Below are positions 1-9,507 of a stretch of DNA of 64,000 bases, piece after piece. Below the pieces are notes generated by a model. That model did not search any database, was not told the DNA's origin, and saw only the letters and a program-made list of their open reading frames with translations. The translations under genes and the position numbers were made by a program. Where the stretch lies: positions 368,774-432,773 of the forward strand of contig JBLWWK010000002.1 of the NCBI GenBank assembly GCA_048267965.1. The letters are read 5' to 3'. Each line of letters begins with the position of its first letter. The first letter of the stretch is position 1. This DNA comes from GCA-2705995 sp048267965 (GTDB lineage: Bacteria > Bacteroidota > Bacteroidia > Flavobacteriales_G > Salibacteraceae).

Positions 1-447
1 CTACCTATCGACCATTATCAAAAATCGACACGCTCAGTAAAATACGCCATTTTGTTTATTGCACTCACCTTTCTCATCTTCTTCTTCATTGAGTTAATCA
101 ATAAGCGAAAAGTGCATCCTATTCAGTACATTCTCATTGGTTTAGCGTTAATTATCTTCTACATATTATTGGTGTCGATTTCAGAACAATGGAATTTTAA
201 TGGCGCTTATTTAGTATCGGCAGGAGCCACTATCACGTTGATTTCGCTCTACGCTAAAAGTATCTTTAAACAGAATTCTTTTACCCTAATTACAGGCGGA
301 AGCCTTACCGTACTCTACGGATTTATTTTCACCATTATACAGTTGCAAGATTTTGCTTTGCTTATTGGTAGCATCGGTTTGTTCTTAATCATCGCAGCGT
401 TAATGTATTTCAGCCGAAAAATTGATTGGTACAATGGCTTAAAATAA
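1..447 (+). CDS. creD: CreD family inner-membrane protein, C-terminal part (start outside window)
   Basis: The reading frame is open from base 1, so this is the 3' end of a gene that starts upstream of the window. The 148 residues seen begin with LPIDHYQKSTRSVKYA, the conserved stretch that CreD proteins carry before their last membrane bundle. About five hydrophobic helices follow, and the protein ends in SRKIDWYNGLK, which looks like the normal CreD end. A TTG at 52 could be taken as a start, but the conserved residues before it show that it is internal. CreD is an inner-membrane protein linked to envelope and beta-lactam stress in other bacteria; its biochemical activity is not known. A terminator follows 24 bases after the stop. 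Confidence 0.85.
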   Translation, partial: LPIDHYQKSTRSVKYAILFIALTFLIFFFIELINKRKVHPIQYILIGLALIIFYILLVSISEQWNFNGAYLVSAGATITLISLYAKSIFKQNSFTLITGGSLTVLYGFIFTIIQLQDFALLIGSIGLFLIIAALMYFSRKIDWYNGLK

Positions 448-471
448 TGTAGTAAAGAAAACCATAGAAGG

Positions 472-503
472 ATCCCGGTTCCTACCAGAATCGGGATTTT
501 TTT
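472..503 (+). terminator. Rho-independent terminator of creD, with a copy of the iterated word in its loop
   Basis: The arms ATCCCG (472-477) and CGGGAT (492-497) pair, and the second arm runs into a tract of seven T (497-503). The loop holds GTTCCTACC, so CGGTTCCTACC (476-486) sits across the stem-loop boundary. This is the only intergenic copy of the word in the window. Confidence 0.8.
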
Positions 504-528
504 ATGCTTTTAAACTCACCATAAAATC

Positions 529-563
529 AAAAAAAAAGATGAAAATCATTGATTTCCATCTTT
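529..563 (-). terminator. Terminator of the guaA-LysM-hemF run
   Basis: On the minus strand a 13-base stem with one mismatch (551-563 against 535-547, three-base loop) is followed by eight or nine T (529-537). It faces the creD terminator, so two convergent units are closed separately. Confidence 0.75.
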
Positions 564-614
564 ACTGTTCTTTTTAAACCGTTGAGCTGAGAAAGTAAAT
601 GAATTAACGGCTGG

Positions 615-1517
615 TTAAAGATTTACCCAGTCGATTTCTTTTTTCAATAAATCAAGGGTTTTCTGCTCTTCTGAATTGGGCGTTGGTTCAAAGTTGTATT
701 CCCAACCCGCGGTTTTGGGTAAGCTCATTAAAATAGACTCTATTCGTCCGCTGGTTTCTAAACCGAACTTTGTTCCTTTATCGTACACTAAATTAAACTC
801 AACATATCTGCCTCGTCTTAATTTTTGCCATTCTTGATGTTGAGGCTCAAAAGGTATGGATTCGTTCACTCCCATTAAATGCGTGTAAATAGGAGCAAAT
901 TCGGATCCTACTGCTTTTACATAATCAAAAATATGCTGCTTCGAATGGCCAGTAGATTCTTCGTTTAATCGATCGAAGAAAATTCCACCTACTCCTCTGG
1001 TTTCGTTGCGGTGTGGAATAAAGAAATAATCGTCTGCCCACTTTTTATGGTCTGGATAGAAATTAGCATCGAACTGATCTGCCACCTTTTTAAGTTGTTG
1101 ATGGAACCAAGCGGCTTGGTCTTTCTTCACGTAATGGGGTGTAAGATCGATACCGCCACCAAACCAATACGTTTCACCTTCGATTTCGAAATAGCGCGTA
1201 TTCATGTGAATGATAGGAACCATAGGACTTTTCGGATGAATCACAATCGAAATTCCGCAAGCGAAAAACTCGTCTTTTTCTAGTTGAAGTGCCTTTTTGA
1301 TGTTGGCTGGTAGTTTTCCGTGAACAGCAGAAAAGTTAACCCCACCTTTCTCAAGAATATTTCCTTCTTGAATTACACGGGTTCTTCCGCCACCGCCACC
1401 ATCGCGTTCCCACAAATCTTCTTGAAATTTCCCTTTGCCATCTTTTGCTTCTAAGGCTTGGCAAATTTGATCTTGTAATTCTTTAAACCAGTCAGAAATT
1501 TCTTCTCTATTGGGCAT
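615..1517 (-). CDS. hemF: Oxygen-dependent coproporphyrinogen III oxidase
   Basis: HemF converts coproporphyrinogen III to protoporphyrinogen IX with O2 in the cytoplasm, a late step of haem synthesis. The 300 residues match the usual length. Visible family signatures are the glycine run followed by RTRVIQEG (about 40-52), NFSAVHG (61-67), IHMNTRY around the conserved His104, GGGIDLTPHY (120-129), HRNETRGVGGIFFD and RRGRYVEFNLVYDKGTKFGL. The start ATG overlaps the stop of the LysM gene by one base (TAATG), so the two genes are probably translationally coupled. The minus-strand terminator at 529-563 ends the unit. Nothing looks abnormal. Confidence 0.97.
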   Translation of the reverse strand: MPNREEISDWFKELQDQICQALEAKDGKGKFQEDLWERDGGGGGRTRVIQEGNILEKGGVNFSAVHGKLPANIKKALQLEKDEFFACGISIVIHPKSPMVPIIHMNTRYFEIEGETYWFGGGIDLTPHYVKKDQAAWFHQQLKKVADQFDANFYPDHKKWADDYFFIPHRNETRGVGGIFFDRLNEESTGHSKQHIFDYVKAVGSEFAPIYTHLMGVNESIPFEPQHQEWQKLRRGRYVEFNLVYDKGTKFGLETSGRIESILMSLPKTAGWEYNFEPTPNSEEQKTLDLLKKEIDWVNL

Positions 1518-3373
1518 TAATCTCTTCTTTTTAATTCGTAGTCGTGAAATTGCAACACGTAAACCGCGCTATTCTCATAGCCACTTTCGGATCCTACCTT
1601 TATAAACTTGTATTGGGTGGTGAGCATTTCGTCTGTTAAATCGGGCAATTTGGTAATGCATCCCGCTCCGTAATCGCTAGCACATTGCAGAAAGAAATAC
1701 CCTACATCAAAGCCTAAAAACCCGAAATGGTTGGGGTCTGATGTGTAATTAGCTCGGTAGCGTTTTATGTAATTTTTCACTTTCGGAGATTGATAATCTT
1801 CGAAATGCTGCGCCACAACATGCACGTTTAAACGCATTAACATACTGCTGCTCAGATTAGTAAACTCTAACCATTTTTCAAGACCAAAAACGGTAAATTT
1901 CACCTTTTCTCGCTTTTGCACGTAAGAATTGAGCGTAATAAGTGCTTTGGTTACATACGCTTGGTCTTCTGATGGAATTACAATAGCGGTATGACCCGAA
2001 TCGCCCACCAATGCATTGAGTCGATCTTCGCTGAAAGTAAAGATATTTACCGCCAGAATAGAATCTGTTGTGTCTCTGAGGGAACCGTTAATGTACTTTT
2101 TTGCGAGTTCGAAATGGTAGCGATCTTTGCTTCGGCCGTTATCTACCAACACGATCTCATGGGGAGGATAGTTGTTGGCAACGTGCTTGCTTAACCCGAT
2201 AATGTGGGCTGGATCTGATGCCACTACCTTGGCTAAATGCTCTCGATCTAATAGAATTTTAGACGAAATCTTAACCGGAGAAACCATGCCTATAGGTTGG
2301 TCTTTTAGCTTATCGGCAACATACGCAAAGTTGCTTCTAAACAACGGCCCTACAATGAGTTGCACATCGTTTAACTCACCACTATTGATGATTTCATCGA
2401 TTTTATTTTTGTCGTTTCCTGTATCGAATACCTTGATGGTAAAATTCATGCCTTGAGCACTCAATGAATCGATCGCTATGCGAAAACCTCGGTAAAAATC
2501 GAGGGCGTAGTAAGACGATTTTGAAATGTGATAAGGCCTTTTTACATGGTTTGCATTTTGCAGAGTATCTAAAGTATCGTTGCGCTCTAAATAAAAAGGA
2601 AGCATTAAAGCGATTACAGCTGTGTCTACTTCTTTAATTCTTAGGCGAACATCTTTTTCGGTAAGCTGGTACTTTAGATTGGGTGGCTTTACTCCCGATA
2701 AATAGCGCGGGTTAGCAATAGGAATTCGAATGGTTTGCCCTACTTGTAGTCCCGCTCCAAGGTTGGGGTTTACCATTTGTATAGAATCTACACTTACCTT
2801 GTATAACTTAGACAAGCTGTACAGGGTTTCTTTCGGCTTTACTTCGTGCAGAAGTAAACTGTCTTCCCTAGCTCGTTTTAAGTTGTTTTCATCAATTAAG
2901 GGAGATTCAGTGTACGGAATCGCAATAGTTGAGCCTTCTTTTAGGCCATCTTTTGCAATGCTCGGATTCCACGCGTGAATTTGTTCAATATTGATTTTGT
3001 ACCGTTTCGAAAGCGAATACAGTGTTTCTTTAGTTAACACGGTATGGAAAATAGTATCGCCTTGTAGTTTTACTTCTTTGTTTCTTAAATCTTTACGCAC
3101 ATCACGTGTGTATAAGATTCTTACTACTTGACCTATTTTCAATCCTTCTTTATCGAGAATTGGATTGGCTTTCTTTAAATCGGAAACAGAAACATCGTAC
3201 TTCTTGCTAATTCCGTAAAGCGTTTCTTTGGGCTTTACGGTGTGCAGAATATAGCGTTCGCCATTGATGCGTTCTATTCTATATTCTTCTTGCGCAATCG
3301 AAGTGGTTACGGTTCCTACCGATAAAAGTAACGATAGCAAAAAAATTAAATATTGACTTCTTTTTATTCCCAT
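1517..3373 (-). CDS. Secreted protein with three LysM domains and a periplasmic-binding-protein-like domain
   Basis: This is a 618-residue exported protein. Residues 1-28 form a signal peptide ending TTSIAQ. Three LysM repeats follow (about 41-86, 108-153 and 174-218), each with a KETLYSLSK-type core, the fold that binds peptidoglycan. From about 249 to the end the sequence looks like a type 1 periplasmic-binding fold (VIALMLPFYLER, VGPLFRSNFAYVA, HFGFLGFDVGYFF), as in leucine-binding proteins. Proteins with this architecture are common in Bacteroidota but their role is unknown; attachment to the cell wall with ligand or partner sensing is an inference. The gene overlaps the end of guaA by 10 bases. 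A copy of the iterated word (3310-3321) falls in the signal peptide as S-V-G-T-V. Confidence 0.85.
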   Translation of the reverse strand: MGIKRSQYLIFLLSLLLSVGTVTTSIAQEEYRIERINGERYILHTVKPKETLYGISKKYDVSVSDLKKANPILDKEGLKIGQVVRILYTRDVRKDLRNKEVKLQGDTIFHTVLTKETLYSLSKRYKINIEQIHAWNPSIAKDGLKEGSTIAIPYTESPLIDENNLKRAREDSLLLHEVKPKETLYSLSKLYKVSVDSIQMVNPNLGAGLQVGQTIRIPIANPRYLSGVKPPNLKYQLTEKDVRLRIKEVDTAVIALMLPFYLERNDTLDTLQNANHVKRPYHISKSSYYALDFYRGFRIAIDSLSAQGMNFTIKVFDTGNDKNKIDEIINSGELNDVQLIVGPLFRSNFAYVADKLKDQPIGMVSPVKISSKILLDREHLAKVVASDPAHIIGLSKHVANNYPPHEIVLVDNGRSKDRYHFELAKKYINGSLRDTTDSILAVNIFTFSEDRLNALVGDSGHTAIVIPSEDQAYVTKALITLNSYVQKREKVKFTVFGLEKWLEFTNLSSSMLMRLNVHVVAQHFEDYQSPKVKNYIKRYRANYTSDPNHFGFLGFDVGYFFLQCASDYGAGCITKLPDLTDEMLTTQYKFIKVGSESGYENSAVYVLQFHDYELKRRD

Positions 3374-4893
3374 TCTATTGTTGCCGGTGGCTTTGAACTA
3401 ATATCGTAAACTACTCTGTTAATTCCTTTAACTTGGTTGATGATTTTATTCGAGATTTTAGCGAGAAAATCGTACGGAAGATGACACCAGTCGGCTGTCA
3501 TTCCATCAGTAGAAGTTACTGCGCGCAAGGCTACAGCGTTTTCGTAAGTACGTTCATCGCCCATTACGCCCACACTTTGCACAGGAAGCAAAATGGCGCC
3601 TGCTTGCCAAACCTCATCGTACAAATTATGGTCTTTTAACCCTTGAATAAAGATGTGATCTACTTCTTGCAGCATCGCTATTTTTTCAGGGGTAATGTCG
3701 CCCAAAATTCTGATGGCCAAACCGGGTCCTGGGAACGGATGCCTGCCCAATAAGTTCTCGGGTAAGCCCATGGTTCTGCCTGCTTCACGAACCTCGTCTT
3801 TAAAAAGTGCGTTGAGCGGCTCTACCACTTTCAATTTCATAAAATCTGGCAAACCACCTACGTTGTGGTGACTTTTAATGGTTGCTGAAGGACCCTTAAC
3901 CGATTTAGACTCGATTACATCTGGATAGATGGTTCCTTGTCCTAGCCATTTAACATCTTGAATTTGACCGGCTTCATCGTCAAAAACTTCGATAAAAACA
4001 CGACCAATAATTTTTCTTTTTTGCTCAGGGTCGGTAACTCCGTTCAGTTCTTTGTAAAAGCGCTCTTTAGAATCAACGCCTTTTATGTTTAACCCTAAAT
4101 CTTTGTATTGCTCTAATACAGCCTCGTATTCGTTTTTACGCAACAAACCATTGTCTACAAAAATGCAGTAGAGTTGCGAACCAATGGCTCTGTGCAAAAG
4201 CATAGCAGCTACCGAACTATCTACACCACCTGAAAGACCCAATACCACTTTATCTGAGCCAATTTGTTCTTTTAAGTTGGCAATGGTTTCGTCTACAAAA
4301 CTTTCGGGAGTCCAATCTTGGCTCACACCACAGATAGAAACGATAAAGTTTTCGAGCAATTGCTTGCCATCTATAGAGTGATAAACTTCTGGGTGAAATT
4401 GAATACCGTAAGTAAGTTCGTTTTCAATTTTAAAACCCGCAACTCTTACATCTGGTGTAGAAGTAATCACTTTGAAATTGTCTGGTAAATCTTTGATGGT
4501 ATCACCGTGAGACATCCAAACTTGTGATTCTGCAGGAACCCCTTTCATTAAGTCACTTTCTTGGTCGATAAACGACAAGTTAGCTCTGCCGTATTCACGA
4601 ATTTTAGATGCTTCAACTTCACCTCCGTTACTTTGCACCAAATATTGAGCTCCGTAGCACACACCTAATAATGGTAATTGGCCTTTGAAAGCAGATAAAT
4701 CTGGACGAGGAGATTGCTCATCTCTCACAGAAAACGGGCTTCCGCTGAGAATCACACCTTTTACATCTTCTGTAAGTGCCGGATAATCGTTGTAAGGGTG
4801 AATTTCGCAATAAACATTCAATTCGCGAACCCTACGCGCAATCAGTTGAGTGTATTGCGATCCGAAGTCTAGAATGAGGATTTTTTCTTGCAT
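3364..4893 (-). CDS. guaA: GMP synthase (glutamine-hydrolysing)
   Basis: GuaA aminates XMP to GMP using glutamine and ATP, the last step of guanine nucleotide synthesis. The N-terminal class I amidotransferase domain shows the nucleophile in GVCYGAQYL (Cys79) and the His/Glu pair in IQFHPEVYHS. The ATP-pyrophosphatase loop is LGLSGGVDSSVAAML, and the dimerisation domain ends in SKPPATIEWE. I take the ATG at 4893 (509 residues, MQEKILILDFGSQ) rather than a TTG two codons upstream, because the -7 box lies only three bases before this ATG and family members start at this point. The gene heads a minus-strand run with the LysM gene and hemF. Confidence 0.97.
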   Translation of the reverse strand: MQEKILILDFGSQYTQLIARRVRELNVYCEIHPYNDYPALTEDVKGVILSGSPFSVRDEQSPRPDLSAFKGQLPLLGVCYGAQYLVQSNGGEVEASKIREYGRANLSFIDQESDLMKGVPAESQVWMSHGDTIKDLPDNFKVITSTPDVRVAGFKIENELTYGIQFHPEVYHSIDGKQLLENFIVSICGVSQDWTPESFVDETIANLKEQIGSDKVVLGLSGGVDSSVAAMLLHRAIGSQLYCIFVDNGLLRKNEYEAVLEQYKDLGLNIKGVDSKERFYKELNGVTDPEQKRKIIGRVFIEVFDDEAGQIQDVKWLGQGTIYPDVIESKSVKGPSATIKSHHNVGGLPDFMKLKVVEPLNALFKDEVREAGRTMGLPENLLGRHPFPGPGLAIRILGDITPEKIAMLQEVDHIFIQGLKDHNLYDEVWQAGAILLPVQSVGVMGDERTYENAVALRAVTSTDGMTADWCHLPYDFLAKISNKIINQVKGINRVVYDISSKPPATIEWE

Positions 4894-4896
4894 ACG

Positions 4897-4904
4897 CAAA
4901 AGTA
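4897..4904 (-). promoter_or_regulatory. -7 box of guaA, touching the start codon
   Basis: The minus strand reads TACTTTTG, matching the Bacteroidota -7 consensus TAnnTTTG. A TTG lies 17 bases upstream as a possible -33 box. Only three bases separate the box from the ATG, so the transcript would be leaderless or nearly so. Confidence 0.6.
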
Positions 4905-5081
4905 GAATTATTCCCTATTTACAAGTATATTTCAACCAATTAAGCTGATAAAACGATAATTTCTCTTAGAATATTTTGCTCTTTCCGCTACTTTATTAAA
5001 TGTAAATTTTAAGTAAAAGATACACCGTACGCGATAACTAAACCTTAACGAAAAAGCGCTTTTCAAGCATTAAAACAAAAG

Positions 5082-5089
5082 TACGTTTG
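5082..5089 (+). promoter_or_regulatory. -7 box before the type B T9SS protein gene
   Basis: TACGTTTG matches TAnnTTTG and lies 14 bases before the ATG at 5104, implying a very short leader. It forms a divergent promoter region with guaA. Confidence 0.55.
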
Positions 5090-5103
5090 CAAAAAATTTG
5101 CTC

Positions 5104-7674
5104 ATGCGCGCTATTGCACTCTTTCTACTGTTTTTTTGCCTTACAATTTCGACTCTTCGCAGTCAAATAATTGTAAACGAATTTAGCAACGGAACCTCTG
5201 GCAGTAAAGAATTTATTGAACTTGCTGTTGTAGGTAATCCGGGTGATTTAGTTGACATTAGAAACTGGATTGTTGACGATCACAGTGGTTATTTCGGTTG
5301 TGCTTCTGGAAACGGAATTGCTCCTGGGCATATTCGATTTGCTAATATCGCCAATTGGGCGTGTGTTCCTGCAGGTAGTTTAATTCTAATTTACAACGCT
5401 TCAGATCCTAACACGGCCATTACTGCTGCCAACGACTACACCGATAGCAATAACGATCGAGTTTACATTTTAGACATTGGTGGTGCAGGCGCTTACTTAG
5501 AAGCCAATACAGGTTTGCCATCGAGCGGTTCGTGTAACACTTTTACGGGTCCTTATTCACCAGCTTCTGGTTGGAACGCGATTGCCCTCGGAAACGGTGC
5601 CGATGTAGCTCAAACGGTAGACCCCAACAATACCGCATCTGCATTTCACGCTGCTGGTTATGGCGGAATTTCGGGTCCTACTCCAGCTATTTACTTTTCG
5701 GGTTCGGGCTCTGGCAAAAACTTCAGCTTTGTAAATACCGTTAACAACGACTACAATTCGATGGCTAATTGGAGCAGCGGCTCAGCAGCTACCAATGATA
5801 CACCGGGTGCTCCCAACAACACCGCCAACGCCAATTGGCTTAACTCTTTTCAAGCCTCAACCACGGTAAATACCACATCGGGTTGTGCTCCGTTAGCCGT
5901 AAACTTCACCACTTCTAACACGACCGCAGGAAATACTTATTCTTGGAATTTTGGCGATGGCAACTCAGCTTCTACCGCTACAGCCAACCATACTTACACC
6001 AGTTCAGGAACATTCAATGCCGTACTTACCATTACCACTCCGGCTGGTTGTTCGTTTACTGAAACTACTGTAATTACCGTATCTCCAGGAGGAGCTATCT
6101 CGGCTCCTGCTTTAAACGATGTTTGCGAAAACGAACCGGCTTTTACGCTTCCTCAAGGCACACCAGCCGGAGGCACTTGGTCTGGAAATGGAGTTTCTGG
6201 CAATGTTTTTAATCCTGCCATAGTCACAGTAGGAACCCACACCTTAACTTATTCGACAACAGGGGCTTGTGGAGGAAATGATGCTACAACAATTACCGTA
6301 AATGCGTCTCCTACTGCTAACTTCACAATGGCTGCTACCAACTTTTGTGAAACCAACACTGCAGTGAACTTAACTTCTGGCACTCCAGCCGGAGGAAATT
6401 ACATAGGGAATGGAATTTCAGGAAATTCATTTGCTCCTTCTCTAGCAGGTGTAGGAACTCACTCGCTGGGTTATGTGGTTACACAAAACGGTTGTTCAGA
6501 TACTGCTTATCAAAATGTTACGGTTTCTTCTACTCCTGTAATTGCATGGAATTTACCTGATACAGCCTGCACCAATGCGGGTCCGCTTTTTATTGGAGGG
6601 GCTCAACCTACTGGCGGACAATATTCTATAAACGGAGTTGCTATTGCGGGTGATTCTTACGATTTTTCATCTCTTCCTGTAAATTCAACCGCTATAGTTG
6701 AATATTCTGTTGCCAACGGAACTTGCTCGGCTAACGATCAACAAAATATTTATGTAAGTGCGGTTCCTACCGTTACCATTACAGCTTCTAACGATACCAT
6801 TCTTTGTAAAAACGAACCCATCACTCTTCTTGCCAACGGTACGTCTAATGTGATTTGGTCAACCGGAGCTACTTTGGTTTCTATCTCACCTACACAAAGT
6901 GGCACATTTTGGGTGCGAAGTGAAAATAGTTGTGGCATTGCTTCAGATACTCAGCAAGTAGAATTTATTGATTTACCAACACTTGACCTCAACATTGGCG
7001 ATACTTCACTGTGCCAAGGAGATGAAATTTTGCTAAAAGCATCTTTTACCGGAAATTTAACCTGGAATCACACCACTTTTTCTCCTGATTCTTTTTGGGT
7101 AAATATGCCCAACGCATACATTGCTACTGCTTCGAATAGCTGTGGTTCGGTAACGGATACGGCTTATATCGCTTTTGAGCAAGCACAAGTTGAAATTGAT
7201 ATTCTCAATCAATCGGATTTATCGGTAGATTTTGAAGCGGTTCCTACCAACTACCGTGATTATACTTGGCTAATTGAAGGCAACTCAATCAATGCTTTTG
7301 CTTTTCATCAGCACCAATTTGCAGAGTTTGGAACTCACCCAGTTATTGTGCGTGCAGAAACCGATAATGGTTGTTTGGCGTTCGATACAATTTTGGTTGA
7401 ACTCAACGATCGATTAGAAAATCTGTTTATCCCGAATGTTTTTACACCCAATGGTGATGGTTTAAACGACTATTTTCAAGTGGTAGGAACCGAAGCTCAA
7501 AAGTTTCATGCTGCCATTTTTAATCGTTGGGGAACTGAAATTACTAGTTGGGATGATTTAACGGGATCTTGGGATGGAACCTTAGATGGAACTAATTGTG
7601 CAGAAGGAACTTACATCTTGCGCGTAGTTCATGATGAAAAGAATTTAATTAAAACAATAACCTTACTTCGTTAA
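5104..7674 (+). CDS. Secreted surface protein: lamin-tail domain, PKD and Ig-like repeats, T9SS type B sorting domain
   Basis: The 856-residue product is probably exported by Sec and then by the type IX system. A signal peptide (about 1-20, ending TLRSQ) is followed by a lamin-tail-like domain (IIVNEFSNG, EFIELAVVG, WIVDDHSG). A PKD domain near 250-330 has the YSWNFGDGNSAS signature. Several Ig-like repeats follow, each with a cysteine pair and a GTPAGG or GNGISGN core. The last ~85 residues are a gliding-motility-type (CHU_C, type B) sorting domain: NVFTPNGDGLNDYF, IFNRWGTEI, GSWDGTLDG, EGTYILRVV. I chose ATG 5104 over the TTG at 5098 because the signal peptide then starts MRAIALF. Function is unknown; adhesion is an inference. 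The gene holds four core copies of the iterated word (6229, 6762, 7239, 7483). Confidence 0.88.
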   Translation: MRAIALFLLFFCLTISTLRSQIIVNEFSNGTSGSKEFIELAVVGNPGDLVDIRNWIVDDHSGYFGCASGNGIAPGHIRFANIANWACVPAGSLILIYNASDPNTAITAANDYTDSNNDRVYILDIGGAGAYLEANTGLPSSGSCNTFTGPYSPASGWNAIALGNGADVAQTVDPNNTASAFHAAGYGGISGPTPAIYFSGSGSGKNFSFVNTVNNDYNSMANWSSGSAATNDTPGAPNNTANANWLNSFQASTTVNTTSGCAPLAVNFTTSNTTAGNTYSWNFGDGNSASTATANHTYTSSGTFNAVLTITTPAGCSFTETTVITVSPGGAISAPALNDVCENEPAFTLPQGTPAGGTWSGNGVSGNVFNPAIVTVGTHTLTYSTTGACGGNDATTITVNASPTANFTMAATNFCETNTAVNLTSGTPAGGNYIGNGISGNSFAPSLAGVGTHSLGYVVTQNGCSDTAYQNVTVSSTPVIAWNLPDTACTNAGPLFIGGAQPTGGQYSINGVAIAGDSYDFSSLPVNSTAIVEYSVANGTCSANDQQNIYVSAVPTVTITASNDTILCKNEPITLLANGTSNVIWSTGATLVSISPTQSGTFWVRSENSCGIASDTQQVEFIDLPTLDLNIGDTSLCQGDEILLKASFTGNLTWNHTTFSPDSFWVNMPNAYIATASNSCGSVTDTAYIAFEQAQVEIDILNQSDLSVDFEAVPTNYRDYTWLIEGNSINAFAFHQHQFAEFGTHPVIVRAETDNGCLAFDTILVELNDRLENLFIPNVFTPNGDGLNDYFQVVGTEAQKFHAAIFNRWGTEITSWDDLTGSWDGTLDGTNCAEGTYILRVVHDEKNLIKTITLLR

Positions 7675-7754
7675 GTAAACTTTTCATTATTCATCTGCCT
7701 TTTATGGCAATAATCTCTTAAAGTTTAACTCACGTTTAGGGCAATTGCTCAGAA

Positions 7755-7762
7755 TATGTTTG
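7755..7762 (+). promoter_or_regulatory. -7 box of the four-gene PKD/SprF operon
   Basis: TATGTTTG matches TAnnTTTG and lies 26 bases before the GTG start at 7789. The genes from 7789 to 13020 are closely spaced and probably depend on this promoter. Confidence 0.5.
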
Positions 7763-7788
7763 CGGTCTGTTAAAGACAAATATATTCT

Positions 7789-9495
7789 GTGTTCTACTCA
7801 TCAAAACATAGCGTTTTTCTTTTTGTGCTTTTGTGGCTAGCCAGTTGTGCTGTTCAATCGCAAACACTTATTCATGTTGTTGATTTTGAGACGCAAGGTC
7901 TAGGTTACACCACCTCGTCTCCAGAATTTCACAGTGGGAGCGATTATTTCTCTCAAACCACCAGTAATGTAGGTGTAACCGGTAGAATAGGCTCAGGTGT
8001 ATTTGCTGCTCAAGATATTGATGAAGGTATTTCACTTCCTGCATTTTTAAACATCCAAAACATCAATATAACTGGCTATACCAATCTAGAATTGAGGGTT
8101 TACCTAGCCGAAGAAGATGATGGAGGTAGTCAAGATTGGGATAATCCCGATTATGTGCATTTTAACGGAACCATAGATGCCGGAGGCTCTTTTAACTTGC
8201 TTTGGATAGAAAATGATGGTTCTGCCTCCAACTCTGCCCCATTTATTGATACTGATTTTAACGGGGTAGGCGATGGCACCGAAATCACCGATGCTTTTCA
8301 ACAGTTTATAGTCCCTATTGTAGGAACCGGAAACAACCTTAACCTAGAAATTGAATTTGATTTAGATGCTGGTGACGAAGACATTGTAATCGACCATATT
8401 GAAGTGTATGGCATTAGCGCCCCGCCTTGTACACCGCCAACAGTAAATAGTTTTTACCCAACTGTTGGACCACAAAACACGCATGTTACACTCACTGGAT
8501 CAGGGTTTACCAACGGAACAGGAACTTCACAAGTAACGGTAAACGGCTTAGCAGCCACCTTACTTTCAGTTACCAACACCGAAATTATTTTTGAACTGCC
8601 TGCCAATGCACAAAGTGGAGATATTGAAGTAACCACCAATTCTTGCCCTGTTATTGCGGGTTCTTTTACATTGATTGAGCCATCATCTTGCGTTGGATTC
8701 AGTGCTACAGAACTCATTATTTCTGAAATATACGATGCACCGACTGGATCGCTTTCTTACATCGAGTTGTTTAACGGTACTGCTAATCCCATCAATTTAG
8801 CGCCCTACCTTTTAACCATTTCGAATAACGGGAACACACCTAATCCCATAAATATTAATGGCGCTATTGCTCCTAACTCAACGGCTGTTTTTTATATCGG
8901 TTCGGGCGGTACTTTAGGCACCAACACGGGAGTAAATTCTGGAATAAATGATGAAGACTGCATCCGTTTAGTAAAATACGGAGCCGTTATCGATATGTGG
9001 GGAGTTTGCGGTTCTCCATGGGTAATTGGTGGCGGCAATGGCTTTTCATACATACGAAAACCTTCAGTTACGGCTCCTTCTGCCAGCTTTAACCTCAGCG
9101 AATGGGATGCGTACAACACTCCATTTCTCACCAATTTACAAAGCCATACCATGAACTCTAGTCCGAGTTCAAATACCGGCTTTACAACCCAACCTGTAGA
9201 TGCCATTGTTTGCGAAGGTGATAATCACACTTTCTCCACTACTACCACTGGCTCTTCTAATTTTTACCAATGGTATCAGCAATCAGGCACTGGAAATTGG
9301 GTAGCTATTAGTAACGCTCCTCCCTACTCTAACACTCAAACTTCTTCACTTACACTCACCAACACACCTGCCACTTTAAACACCAACCAATACTTCTTAG
9401 AAATTATTGATGGTACTTGTATAGTGCCATCAGAAGCGGTACAGATTACCGTATTAGACAAGCCTATTTCTACAACTATATTTCACAATCCTTAA
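7789..9495 (+). CDS. Secreted IPT/TIG- and lamin-tail-domain protein ending in an IFHNP tail
   Basis: This 568-residue protein has an export signal in its first 25 residues. It contains LASC, which fits a lipobox, but also a usual signal-peptidase I site at VQSQ, so lipidation is undecided. Its first 210 residues look like a jelly-roll domain. An IPT/TIG-like domain follows (VNSFYPTVGPQNTHVTLTGS to about 295), then a lamin-tail-like domain (ELIISEIYDAPTGSLSYIEL) and an Ig-like domain. It lacks a standard T9SS sorting domain and ends KPISTTIFHNP, much like the next gene. The start is GTG; no in-frame ATG is available near the signal peptide. It is first of four genes ending in porP/sprF, an order that recalls the sprC-sprD-sprB-sprF operon of Flavobacterium johnsoniae; that comparison is inference. 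Confidence 0.8.
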   Translation: MFYSSKHSVFLFVLLWLASCAVQSQTLIHVVDFETQGLGYTTSSPEFHSGSDYFSQTTSNVGVTGRIGSGVFAAQDIDEGISLPAFLNIQNINITGYTNLELRVYLAEEDDGGSQDWDNPDYVHFNGTIDAGGSFNLLWIENDGSASNSAPFIDTDFNGVGDGTEITDAFQQFIVPIVGTGNNLNLEIEFDLDAGDEDIVIDHIEVYGISAPPCTPPTVNSFYPTVGPQNTHVTLTGSGFTNGTGTSQVTVNGLAATLLSVTNTEIIFELPANAQSGDIEVTTNSCPVIAGSFTLIEPSSCVGFSATELIISEIYDAPTGSLSYIELFNGTANPINLAPYLLTISNNGNTPNPININGAIAPNSTAVFYIGSGGTLGTNTGVNSGINDEDCIRLVKYGAVIDMWGVCGSPWVIGGGNGFSYIRKPSVTAPSASFNLSEWDAYNTPFLTNLQSHTMNSSPSSNTGFTTQPVDAIVCEGDNHTFSTTTTGSSNFYQWYQQSGTGNWVAISNAPPYSNTQTSSLTLTNTPATLNTNQYFLEIIDGTCIVPSEAVQITVLDKPISTTIFHNP

Positions 9496-9507
9496 GTTTT
9501 AAAAAAA

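Noticed and set aside
4894..4899. TTG upstream start for guaA
   Set aside because: It overlaps the -7 box and adds two residues not seen in the family; ATG at 4893 is preferred.
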